51,392 nucleotides of DNA from NCBI GenBank assembly GCA_027972325.1, contig JAPMOS010000162.1, positions 20,001 to 71,392 of the forward strand, read 5' to 3'. The stretch comes from Paratrimastix pyriformis (taxonomy: Eukaryota; Preaxostyla; Paratrimastigidae). The position numbers were made by a program, and so were the translations under genes. How positions within the stretch are numbered: the stretch's first letter is position 1; the number at the start of each line of letters is the position of its first letter. Below the pieces are notes generated by a model. The model was given only the letters and a program-made list of their open reading frames with translations. It ran no database searches and had not been told where the DNA came from. This document shows positions 38,600 through 48,298 of this stretch, one piece after another.

Positions 38600-41272
38600 C
38601 CTCCCCACCAAGTGGTAAGGGTCCCGGGACCACGTCCCCGGGTTGGGTGGGGTCCCTTGAACGGGATGTGAAACCCTTCCGATACCACCTGTGCCACTTC
38701 CCGAGGTGGTCTGAGGGCCAACCACTCCTCCCGGTGCCGAGCCAGCCTGCCTGCCAGTGGTCCCCGAGGTGGGTGCTGTGCCAGCAGCCGCAGTTTGGCC
38801 TGCTCCCGGTCCCATTGAGGGTCCAGTCCGAGAAGGAAGGGGTCCCTCCCCCCCAGGGTTGGGACTCCCTCCCCGAGCTGAGCCCCCTTGGGCCGTGTTA
38901 TGGGGTGAGGCAGAGTTTCCCCTGAGGGGTGGGGGTGAGTGGGTTCCCGAGTTGGGTGCCTGCCCTCCCGGGACTTGGCACCCTCCTCCGGTCCCGTGAC
39001 GGGGTTGTGGGGAGAGCGGGAACAAGACGGGGCGGAGGGGTGAGGGAGTGCATGAAGGGTGGTGCAGGTGTGCTGGACAGACTGCTGCCGCCCTCCCTTG
39101 CTCTGGTCCCACTCCCGGGCCAGGTAGGTCTTGCCCTGCCATTTGATCTGGCCGTTTTGGGGGTTACTTTTATCGGCGCCACCCCCAGGGGCGCCTGGTC
39201 CCCCACCCCCGCACCCGTACCGGAGGGGTGGTGGGGACGCGAGTCGCTGCCTCCGCCACTGAGGTGCATGAGCTTCACCGCCAACGCTAGCGGAACGTGT
39301 GAGTGGGTGTTTCCGGGACCCTGCCTCGCAGACCTCCCCGCGTGTCCCCGCATTGGGGAGTGTGACCGCCTCTGACTGTGTATCGGTCCGTCTCGGGTTC
39401 ACAAACCCCTCGCCCAAGGTCGGCGGATCCTTCTCGCCGGTCTCTGTGTAGCCCCCACGTTCGGGACCTCCTTGGGTGACGCTCGCCCCGCTGAGGTGAC
39501 GACGCTAACCTGGGGTGTGAGTTGCTGTTCCGAGTCCCCAACCTCGCAGACCTCCATGAGGGTTTCAGGTTTGCCCGACGAGATCGCCTCCGCATGTCCT
39601 TCCGTCAGCACCGTGTGCTGCCCCTCTTCGGGGTCTCTCCGGTGAGTGCCTGCCTCACCTGGGGTAATGTCCTCGCGCGGAGGGTTCCGGTGGGTAGTGT
39701 TCCCATGCCGCGAGTCTCCCTGGGTGATGTTCCCTCCATCGACCCGTCAGAGCCTGGACTGGACCCCCAGGCCCGCCCCGACTGCCCCACGGGCTTTGTT
39801 GCCTTGTCCTGCTCTGAGTGTGAGAGTGACTGTGCGGTAGGGCTCATACAGACTGCCTCTCCGAGTGCTGGCGACGACGCCTGCGAGGGTGTGATCACCG
39901 GTGCTGATACGTCCGGTGCCGGTGGAACTGGTGCAGAAGTTGTTTCCAGTTTAGCCACGGTTGTGCCGAGTGGAACACCACAAGGACTGGCTTCCCGGAC
40001 CAAAGACTGATGAGTATCGAGTATTTCAGCATTGTGCGGTGCGAGTTGGTGAGCAGCAGACCCTTCACCTTTTTCTTCTTGTTGATTGTAACGTGTCTCT
40101 TGGCAAGACAACGCCACGGAGCGAGGAAAAGGAGGGCTGCACCCGAATTGAATGCCAATGAGCCTTCTGTGACCCCAGTTGGTTGTGGGCTCTGTGATGA
40201 TAAGGCCAACGAGGTTGGTCGAAAAGCGTGCGCCAACGGAGGACCCGAGGGCAGACAAAATTCTGGGGACAGAAAGTGGGTTTTCTTGCGCCGTCTTGAC
40301 TTTGGAATAACCCAGAGGTAGTCCGTGCTGTTTGACTTGGTGTTTTTGGGAGTGCCCGTGTCCACACCCAGTGTGGCAGAGGAGGCCATGGGCAGACCCG
40401 GGTTTAGTGGCTTTTTCCTGGCCTCGGTGGCCGTCGTGGCTTTGTTCTTCAAAGCCTCCAGCTCGCTGGCCTCGATGATGCAGGCCTCGGGCATCTTCGT
40501 CCCGTCCTCCAGCCGGCACAGTGGGCGCCACTCGCTCCGGCGGAGGTCGCTAAGGGTCCTCGTCGTTTCCTTGAGGGCATCCAGAGCCAGGATGCCAAAG
40601 GTTTCGAGCGGCCTCCAATGAGAGCTCAGACGGCGATGATGCCGTCGAAAGGTTGGCGAGTGCCACCAGAGTCTGTAGAGGGCGCATAGCGGAGAACACC
40701 CCTGCTGTAGCCCGAGCCAGCGCACTGTCCCGTTGAGTCGCCGCCTTCCGCAGGTCTGGATCAATGAGGCGTAAGGCACTCACTGGTGGTGCAACTGCAG
40801 GATCGGCCTTGCCTTGGTCTCGAAAGTTGGGAAACGCGCGGCCGACGTGAACAACGCGAGCGAATTCCTCTTGTGTCGGTGCTTCGTGTTGAAGACGATT
40901 GAATTGCAGCCCCAGCATCTGCAAAGTCTGTGCTTCTCTTTCTGGTAAGGTTGGAGGAGTCACCACCTTTTTTGTCGGGGCCTCCTTCGCAAAGATGTCC
41001 GGTAACTTGGCCGTTGGTTTGAAATAGATCTGTTGGAGAGTATCGAAGTAGTATTGTCCGACTTCCTCTTGATCTTGATCGCTTTCACCTTCTTTTTCTT
41101 CAGGATTTGTTGCACCCAACAGAGAGCTGTCACCCTCCGCTCCAGTGTCGCCTTCAGGGTCAGGAGGTTGGGTTTGGGGGCCAGGGTTGGCCGGATGTTC
41201 AGGGTCAAGGGCGGGCCCCTGTTGCTGCTGGGTCTGTTGTTGTGGTGTTGCTTGTTGATCTGCTTGATCCAT
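38600..41272 (-). pseudogene. Gag-like region of the second DIRS-like element
   Basis: The start reads MDQADQQATPQQQTQQQQ, followed by a Pro/Gln-rich and then acidic stretch. A helical block has TAKLPDIFAKEAPTKK, LPEREAQTLQMLGLQFNRL and EEFARVVHVGRAFPNFRD. A Lys/Ala-rich segment (SELEALKNKATTATEARKK) and a long low-complexity Pro/Thr/Gly region follow. This layout is like the first ORF of DIRS/PAT-type elements. The region is broken in a few places. Extent is approximate. Confidence 0.7.
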
Positions 41273-41337
41273 TCTTTGCCCAATAGGGATGCGTCTTGAA
41301 GCGTGCGAAACGCAAAGGGCAGGGTACACTATCCGTG

Positions 41338-41468
41338 TCAGCTGACATGGAATTTCTTTCTATTTGTGGTCAGTGCCGCTTTTTGCGTTGCCTGACGTGA
41401 TGTCTATTTTCCTGGGGGTTTGGGAAGATGAAGATTGATTACTCGTTCGCCGAGGCTCCGAGGCTGAA
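41338..41468 (+). repeat. Hairpin module, subfamily 2, left half
   Basis: A C1-like flank (TGACATGGAATTTCTTTC then GGTCAGTGCCGC) is followed by stem arm CTGGGGGTTTGGGAAGA, a shortened loop (GATTGATTACTCG), and ends at GAGGCTGAA (41468). The second stem arm is absent; arm-type repeat DNA (CTGGAAATTCTCGC) follows directly. The intact counterpart is at 9466-9599. Confidence 0.75.
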
Positions 41469-42876
41469 CTGGAAATTCTCGCAAGGGGTACATTTTTGAA
41501 CCACGGTGGAACTCGGACGTGGTCTGCACAAGAGGCGGGGCATCGCCACTCACCACTCAGTTTTTGCCTTCGGTCACTGTGTTCAGCCCGAAACGCGCGC
41601 CCCGGACCCACACGGATTTGCCAGGGGTCCGTCGGGCATGGCGCACCGCGGACATGGCGCACCGCGGGCATGACGCACCGCGGGCATGACGCACCGCGGA
41701 CATGACGCACCGCGGACATGACGCACCGCGGACATGACGCACCGCGGACATGACGCACCGCGGGCATGACGCACCGCGGGCATGACGCACCGCGGGCATG
41801 GCGCACCGCGGTCATGACGCACCGCGGGCATGACGCACCGCGGACATGACGCACCGCGGACATGACGCGCCACGGGCAGCGCGCACCACCCTTCGGCGTG
41901 TGACTGACCAGGGGGTGGGGAAGTTCCGCACCTCGGGCATTGCGCCTCTCGGGCATTACGCCTCTGAAGGAGAATGAAACTCTGGATGATATTCCGGGTG
42001 GCGCATTCCCTTGGCCCGGATATATTGGTCACTTTCGCCGGACAACGCGCACTCGAGTCTGAGGAGAACACGTTGACCACCCTCACAGACTCGGAAGGCT
42101 TCTCTTCCGATCGCTCTGGCACAACCCGCCGGGTTCCCATCCGGGTTTGAACTGCGTGATGGGTTGCTCAAGGCGCGCGGGACTTGCTTGCTCGGACTGG
42201 GACGCGTGGTCTTGGTGACAGACCACTCAGATACTGTGGAGAGGAGCCTCTGCAAGTCAGCACCTGGGCCACGGTCCGACAACATTGTTTTTCAGCTCCA
42301 CATCCGCTGACAGTTCAGGCTCATTACCAGGTGGCAAGTCGCGGGGCGGGAGCTTCCCCCAGGCACCCACCAGGTTACGCTGAATGCGGTTATCTTCCTT
42401 TTTGGACATGGCACACGGCTTGAACTCTCTCATTGACAATGTGCTCGTGCGTCATGCGCGCCGATTGCAAGCATGAGCGTCATGGGACGCCCGCCCTCGT
42501 CACATCGAGTTGGGGCGAGCTCAAAATTGGTATCACCGGTCATCGCCCAACAGCCGGAGTACTACTACACAGCCCCCGTCGTGGGAGACCCGGAGGCACG
42601 GGACTCGTCTGCGCCACCATCCTCGCACGAAATGATCTCACTCGGGTGTTTTCCGGCAGGCGCCCCATCGGGGACAGACTCACTCGCCCTGGAGGCCATG
42701 AGTGAAGGTCCCCTGATTCAGCACAGTTCCTCAGCATTGATTGGGAACGCATGATGCCTCCGCCGGACGGGGAAGCATGCCCTCATGGGTTTCTTGAACA
42801 AGGGGCTCCTCACCCCCCCCCCCCGAGTCCCCCAACGGTCCGGCAGCATTCTTCAGCTTCACATCAGCTAACAGCT
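41469..42876 (+). repeat. Third copy of arm segment 12174-13506
   Basis: Direct-orientation copy, near-identical to the left arm, from CTGGAAATTCTCGC to CACATCAGCTAACAG. It begins at the subfamily-2 half-module and ends where unique coding-like DNA starts. It retains the 60 bp missing from the left arm near 12975, so it is closer there to the right arm. Confidence 0.9.
41636..41875 (+). repeat. 16-bp minisatellite, third copy, 15 units
   Basis: Same unit (GCATGACGCACCGCGG), 15 units, and largely the same variant order as at 12341, with a few substitutions (a TCATGACGC unit and a final GCGCCACGG). Confidence 0.93.
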
Positions 42877-42945
42877 CCCCCGGTCCTACCGACCTGGAAA
42901 GTGTTTGAATTTGGGATCTTCGCCTTTTCTATTGGCCAATTGACG

Positions 42946-43356
42946 ATGTCTTCTGAAACTCATTCTGTTGAAGATGCTGGTGCGGTTCCTCTGACGCTGG
43001 AAAGTGTTGAGGCTGAAGCCAATCGCCAAAGAATGGAGGCGGCTGGTAAAAAAAGAGTGGCCGAAAAGAGCCAGGCCGAGGAGCAGGGTGAAAAGAAGGA
43101 AAAAGTTATGGTCTGTGTTAATTGGATAGTGGCTTTCCTACCGAAAGTCCGCCTATCAAGGATGTTTGTTGGGCTCATCTTGGGTCTTTGTTTGTCAATT
43201 GCCTTTTGTGAATTACAGGCTGAGACAATGAGATTCGCTATTAAATTTGAGCCAAGTGCTGTGCAATTTAGCTGGTACGAACTTGAATGCCAGCTTCGTG
43301 AGATCCTTGGCGAGGCCCGTGTTCAACAAGGCCTGGAAGAAGGAACTTTGGCGTGA
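42946..43356 (+). CDS. Coding-like frame with a probable 108-bp intron
   Basis: ATG at 42946. The first part (to 43110) encodes a charged, helical, coiled-coil-like peptide (VEAEANRQRMEAAGKKRVAE). At 43111 GTCTGTGTTA looks like a 5' splice site and at 43210 GAATTACAG a 3' splice site. The intervening 108 bp is T-rich, and its in-frame translation is hydrophobic and unlike its surroundings. Splicing would keep the frame and lead into AETMRFAIKFEPSAVQFSW. The frame stops at 43356, just where another frame takes over (next entry). I do not recognise the protein. It could be a host gene fragment or the 5' ORF of the LINE downstream. An intron would be unusual for a LINE ORF. Confidence 0.5.
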   Translation: MSSETHSVEDAGAVPLTLESVEAEANRQRMEAAGKKRVAEKSQAEEQGEKKEKVMVCVNWIVAFLPKVRLSRMFVGLILGLCLSIAFCELQAETMRFAIKFEPSAVQFSWYELECQLREILGEARVQQGLEEGTLA

Positions 43357-44010
43357 CGTGTCTGAGACCCGATGCCGCGGAGATTCTTGGAGCTTTTGCA
43401 AGTCGGAATCAGGCCGTCCTGACTGATCTGGGAAGTGAATGTGAGCGGCCGGCCTCAGCTGTGACCTTTGTTACAATGAGGGCTCATCTGGGTGGTTTGC
43501 CCCTGGAAGCTAAAGAAGAGGAGGTTCGCCAATGGTTGCGTGAAGCGAACCCGAGTGCGCAGTGTCTGTTCGCAATCGCTGACTTATTGATCGCCACCCC
43601 GGTAGTTTGGGTCAAGCCTGCTCGCCAGCCGGGTGCATGGCGTGTGTCTGTGACATGCTCGGTGGGACAGCCCCACATCCCGGAGATCTTCCGGGGCAAG
43701 CGCATAGTACAGATCGCTCCGGGGAGGATCGGCCTCTCCGGGCGGACCATCGTTTGGCCTTTATTCGTGCGGCCGGTGTCGAGTGGCCGCAGCAGATGCA
43801 GGAGTACCTCAAGAACCACCACATTGTGGTAGAGGTCTCCGATATTTGGAGATCAGAAGTGGCGTGGTCAAGTGGGCGGTGGGACGGGACGTTTTGTGTC
43901 ATGGCAACCCCGGAGCAGAGGGAGGCCATCGACGCTTTGAAGCGGGAGTCGCGTCCGCGTGTGGTGAAGGTGTCGGTGGGGGTGAATGCGGGAAGAAGTT
44001 CAAGTAAAGG
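43357..44010 (+). pseudogene. Continuation of coding-like DNA in shifted frames
   Basis: Two successive plus-strand frames look protein-like. The first runs to about 43740 (LEAKEEEVRQWLREANPSAQ, then PHIPEIFRGKRIVQIAPGR). The second runs from about 43740 to 44010 (VEWPQQMQEYLKNHHIVVEV, then RWDGTFCVMATPEQREAI). Each changes frame without an obvious splice site, near 43353 and near 43740, so this is either a decayed gene, a region with assembly indels, or has unrecognised introns. The composition and order (short alpha/beta pieces ahead of a LINE polymerase) would suit a LINE ORF1, but I cannot confirm a family. Confidence 0.45.
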
Positions 44011-45286
44011 TTGGGGGGCTGTGTTTCTCTTCCACCCTCTTACGCTCTTGCTCCTGGGACATGCGTGTGGAAAGAAACAGCCTTCTATTGGAATGGCGTG
44101 GGGAGGAGAGTGGTTGGCGGGGGAGCAATCGAATGAAGGAAAAAGAAGGTGGAGTGGGGGTAAAATTGGAGAAGGTAGTGCAAAGACAGGAAGTGATATG
44201 TGTATGGTGCTTTTGGATGCAGACGGTGGTCGAAGAGAATTGGGTCCACGGTAGGGTAAATGGAATTGGCCTTGTTGATCAAAAAGAGAGGGGCGAGAAG
44301 CGTGGTCGTATGGGTTGGATAAAGACTGGTAATGAGAACTGGGAATGCTGGTACGGAGAAGGGGAAGACCTCTGGAAGGGGCGAAGGGGCCGGTGGTGGA
44401 CGGGAGAGAGATGGGATCAGGAGGGTTGGCGGGGTTGGGATGGCTGTTTTCTCCGCAGTGGGCTGAGCGCCCCTACTTTCCAACGGTGGTTGGATGGTGT
44501 GCCGGCTTGGTGTGGTGGCTGCATTGGGTGGCGGCTGCCCTCAGGTTGGTGTGGTATGTCTAGCCGATGTCTCGTTGGTCTGTGGATGGAGGAAGATGGG
44601 TGGAGAGTTTCTAATCATGCTTTGATCATAGTCTCCCGGCTGGACAGAGTGCTTTGCCTCGGAGGTGGGCCCTGTCTGGTGTCGGAAATATCTACCGGTT
44701 TGTTGGTTGTTGGGACGTCTGGCAGCGGCTCATCCTTAGAATTTCAGATATCTGGCCCCCTGAGATGCCTGTCTGACCGTCTGGTCAGATGGAAGATCCT
44801 TCTCTGGGATGTTGCTGATGCGGCACGTTCTTTGGGAGAGAGTCTGTCTTTCCGGTATTCTTTTGTCATCTTCAGAAACTTTTAGGAATGTGGCCGCTGA
44901 TCTTGGTAGGGCTGGTCAAGGGCAGTCTGGTTATTGTTTTGAGCTTTCCTGGAATGGGGTTGGTCTGTGTGTACCTTTTTTCAGTCATCCAATTCCAATA
45001 CTGGACTGAGCAGATGGGAGCTCCAATGCCTGCATCTGCACAAAACCTCCGAAGGAATGGGCAACTTTGGACGATGTCTGAAGGTCTGTGTAAGTTTTCA
45101 TTTATTACAGTTTACTCATTTTCTGAGATCGATGATCTCGGTAGGACTGGTGGTGACGCTAGGGCCGGTCAAGGGGTCAACGGTCAAACCAGGACCCCCT
45201 TAACACCCGCAGCGGTTCCTGCGGGTGCTGGAGAGGAGGGGCCGCTGTGCTACGTCGGCGGGATGCCCTAGGGATCGTTACCCTGG
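44011..45286. other. No gene recognised between coding-like block and 12-residue repeat
   Basis: G/T-rich on the plus strand. The longest plus-strand frame (43986-44885) lacks any motif I know. GTAAGTTTTCATTTATTACAG at about 45090 has perfect splice-site ends but would be only 21 nt, so I do not call it an intron. A GCAGCGGTTCCTGCGGGTGC stretch near 45210 is a small imperfect hairpin. Confidence 0.4.
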
Positions 45287-45716
45287 GTGGCCAGAGAGAG
45301 GGTCGAGGACAACCTGGCTAAAATGTGGCAGGCAAACCTCACCGAGTGGTACGAGGAAAACCCCGAAGGGGACAACCTCAAGAAGGAGGAAAACCCCGCC
45401 GTCGGGGACAACCTCAAGAAGGAGGAAAACCCGCCGTCGGGGACAACCTCAAGAAAGAGGAAAACCCCGCCGTCGGGGACAACCTCAAGGGGCAGCGCTG
45501 GGCGACATCGGCTGGGTGGGGTATGGACATGATGGAGGAAAACCCAAGAAGGGGACAACCTCAAGAAGGAGGAAACCCCGGCGTCGGGGACAACCTCAAG
45601 GGGCATCGCTGGGCGCCATCGGCTGGGTGGGGACGGACACGGAGGAGGAAAACCCCAAGGGGGACAACCTCAAGAAGAAGAAGGAGGAAAACCCGCTGAA
45701 GGGGACAACCTCATGA
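45287..45716 (+). pseudogene. Tandem 12-residue repeat (EENPAVGDNLKK), frame-broken
   Basis: A 36-bp unit encoding EENPAVGDNLKK is repeated about eight times, interrupted twice by a block containing GHRWAPSAGWG-type sequence, so there is also a higher-order unit of about 115 bp. A non-repeated lead-in (RVEDNLAKMWQANLTEWY) precedes it. The repeat shifts frame several times, so no single frame covers it. Each unit also holds the small DNA palindrome CCCCGCCGTCGGGG. The codon-phased repeat suggests a once-translated protein, possibly the LINE's first ORF. Function unknown. Confidence 0.55.
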
Positions 45717-47350
45717 GGGAAGGAGCAGAGGAGAACCCCGGCTTTGGGGAAAACCTTGATGGTAGGATGGAGGACCATGCCGGGGATGGGAATGCGTCAC
45801 AGGCTGGCGACATCGGGGGCATACTACTTTGGCTCAGGTGGCTGGGGCTGGCTTCCTTTGCTTACGGTCTGTGCGAATGTTTTCCTTGTTGCCGTTTGCC
45901 TTGTAGACTCCTTTGAGTTTCGGCAGTGCTCTTGGGACAGGGAGGTTTGGAAAGGGAGACTGGCTCGGATATCATGGATGCGAGTGATAATGTACGCTTG
46001 GGGGACTTGGAAGGTTTAGCATGCCAGGCCAATTGGAATTTTATTGTTGACCGATTAAAGAGATGGGTGGGGATGAAGGAGGGGTGGGGTGGGCTGACAT
46101 TGACTTGGCTGAATTTTTGAAAAAGCTGGTTGGGTTGGTTGAGTTTTATTGTAATGACGATGACATCGGTAAAAGATTGGAGGCGGTGGGGAGCAGGATT
46201 GCTATGGAGGTGGAAATGGAGTGGGGAAGGTGATGGAGAGCTGGAGGATGGTAATGGGGCGGAATGTATAGAGGAATAGTTAATGTCACTGGCCACCGGT
46301 GCTGGATCAGCACGGCCTCCAGGTGGTTGAGGCGGCTGGGGGTGGGTGAGTTGTACGAGATATTGCGGGAGGTCATGGGACCCCGGAGTGGGAAGATGGG
46401 GTGTGGAGGGAGGGAACCAGGGGTTTGGACGAAGGGCAGGATGGGGAAGCGGAGGAGGCCTCGTTGAATTGTTGCGGAGGTCTGGGATCGCGGCAAAGGT
46501 AACTGTGGAAGTAGAGGACACATGTCAGGAGTGTGAGCTTATGAGCAGCGGAACGGAGAGAGAGAGAAGCGATCTAACGGTGAGATTGGAGCGGGATTTC
46601 GAGAAAATGAGTGACGCTGTGGGAAGGGTGATCCTTTCAAATCAGAGGATACGAAAAGGTGCCCTGGGTGTGGGGTGGATCGTTGGCATGCGAGGGAGGA
46701 GCGGGTGGTGGGAACAGAGGGTGTTATGGTCGTCCAAGTGACGCGGGTAGGGAAGGGATGGTTGATAAGAGGCAATGGAGGGTCCAGCCGGATGTGGTGG
46801 AAATGGGCGGTAAGGTGTACCACATGGTAGCGGTGGCGGAGTTTTGTGGGAGAAGGGGGTGGGCGACACTGGGTGGCGGTCAAAAGATTGGAGACCAATG
46901 GTGGAGGTTTAATGACAGCAGGGTCGGAGAAGTTGGGGAAGAGGAAGCAGGTCATGGAGATGTGTTCCTGTATGTGGAGGGGCAGGAAAAGGCTTCGAAG
47001 ATGAGGAAGTCGGCCCTGGGTCCGGCGTTCGGAGGTGTGAAGATGCAGATGGGAGGTGGGAAGGCTGGGGAGCGGGGATGGGCCGGGGCGGAGCAGGGCA
47101 TGGGGTGGGTGTGGAAGCCTATCTGCAGTGGGGATAGTTACCCGGAAGTCAGGGTGCCTGCGGGGAGGGGGAAGGTGAAGGCGCGGAGAAGGAAGGGGAA
47201 AAGGGATGCGCAGAGGAAGAAGAGGCAAAAGCGAAAATGCTGGATATTGAGCGGGTGTATGATGAGAAGGCGGAGGCGGAAGAATTTTGTGGGGTGGAAA
47301 AGTGGTGCTGCGAAAAAGGAGGCTAACTTGAGGGCGGGGTTGCCGGGAAG
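45717..47350 (+). pseudogene. 5' part of the LINE, poorly preserved
   Basis: Plus-strand, G-rich, with short coding-like patches in different frames: VEVEDTCQECELMSSG near 46510, a CPGCG...WHARE zinc-knuckle-like patch near 46665, and VYHMVAVAEFCGRRGW near 46820. It probably represents the end of ORF1 and the start of ORF2. Frames change every few hundred bases, often beside G runs, which fits either decay or indel errors in the assembly. Confidence 0.45.
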
Positions 47351-47354
47351 AGGA

Positions 47355-48298
47355 GATCGGGTGAGGGTGGTCGGATGGAATGTGCGGGGCTGGGCTCGGA
47401 ATGGAAAAGAAAAATGTAGAAGATTTGCTAAAGGTGGGTCGAACGGACATAGCGCTCTTGCAGGAGACGAAAGGAACGAGGGACAACAAGGAGTTTTTGC
47501 AGGAAAATGGATGAAGGGGTGGTGCTGGAGGAGCTCAGTGGCGGAGGAGTCTGTTAAGAGGCACCCGAGAGGGGGTGATGATTGGGTATAGAAAACATTG
47601 CAAGTGGCAGTGCGAAAGATTACGGAGGTGATTCCTGGTTATCTCATGTTTATGGACTGGACGGAGGGGAAGAATCAGATGAGACTCATCAACATGTATT
47701 TTCCTACTGGAGACGGAGAGGCGAACGTGAGGGTAAGGAGTGTGATCTTGGAGCGGTTGGAGGAGTGTGTGGCGGGGGCGTCGGATGGGAGAGGAGTCGG
47801 TGTACACAGATGCGAACGGATGGGCTAAGGAAGGAGGGGAGCAAGAGAAACTGGGATTGTATGATGTGGCGAAGATGGTTGGGAAGGCGGGGGAGATAAC
47901 TTTATCCGGAGCCGGAAGGGTGGGACGGTGGCGAAAGAGGAAGAGCATGAAGGGAAGGGAGGGCCCGGTTGGATTTGTGTCTGTCGACGCAGGGGACAAT
48001 GGGGAGGGTGCTGGACAATTTGTTTGTTTGGCGGAATGATGAGATTCAGTGGCAGGCGGTCACGGATCACCACATGATTGTAACGGATCTCCGAAACATG
48101 GCGCCTTCTGCGGTGAAAATGGCTCGGAGGAAGGTGGCCATCTGCCCTTCCCGGACGGAGGTGGAGGCACTGTTGCGGGACAAGAAGAAGGAGGAGTATG
48201 ATGTTATGGTTGGGAAAATGGAAAAGTACCGTGGGAAGGTTGCGCAAATGTTGCGAGAGGCAGCTGTGAAGGGGAGGAGCCATCATTTGAACAGATGA
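47355..48298 (+). pseudogene. LINE APE-type endonuclease domain
   Basis: The domain nicks target DNA to start target-primed reverse transcription. Blocks seen in order are RVRVVGWNVRGWARNG at about 47355, ALLQETKGTRDNKEFLQ at about 47450 (catalytic Glu in QET), QMRLINMYFPTGDGE at about 47677, LDNLFVWRNDEIQWQ near 48010, and TDHHMIVTDL at about 48063 (the SDH-like catalytic His). Blocks lie in different frames: a shift occurs between the first and second, and others near 47590 and 47830-47960. A helical linker (RDKKKEEYDVMVGKMEKYRG) follows to the stop near 48298. Confidence 0.8.

Larger units (their letters stand above)
37026..41330 (-). mobile_element. Second DIRS-like element (gag, RT, RNase H), truncated
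   Basis: Minus-strand element related to, but clearly distinct from, the one at 24171. Its gag-like region begins with an ATG at 41272 and runs to about 38.6 kb. The reverse transcriptase and RNase H regions follow to the junction at 37026, where the A tip of a hairpin module cuts it. No tyrosine recombinase region or terminal repeats of this copy are visible, so it is incomplete. It shows several frame breaks and is a fossil. Part of it (38943-41242) is duplicated at 6211-8510. Confidence 0.88.

Noticed and set aside
45090-45112. A 21-nt intron with GTAAG...TTACAG ends
   Set aside because: The match is perfect but the length would be extreme, and the flanking frames are not convincingly coding.
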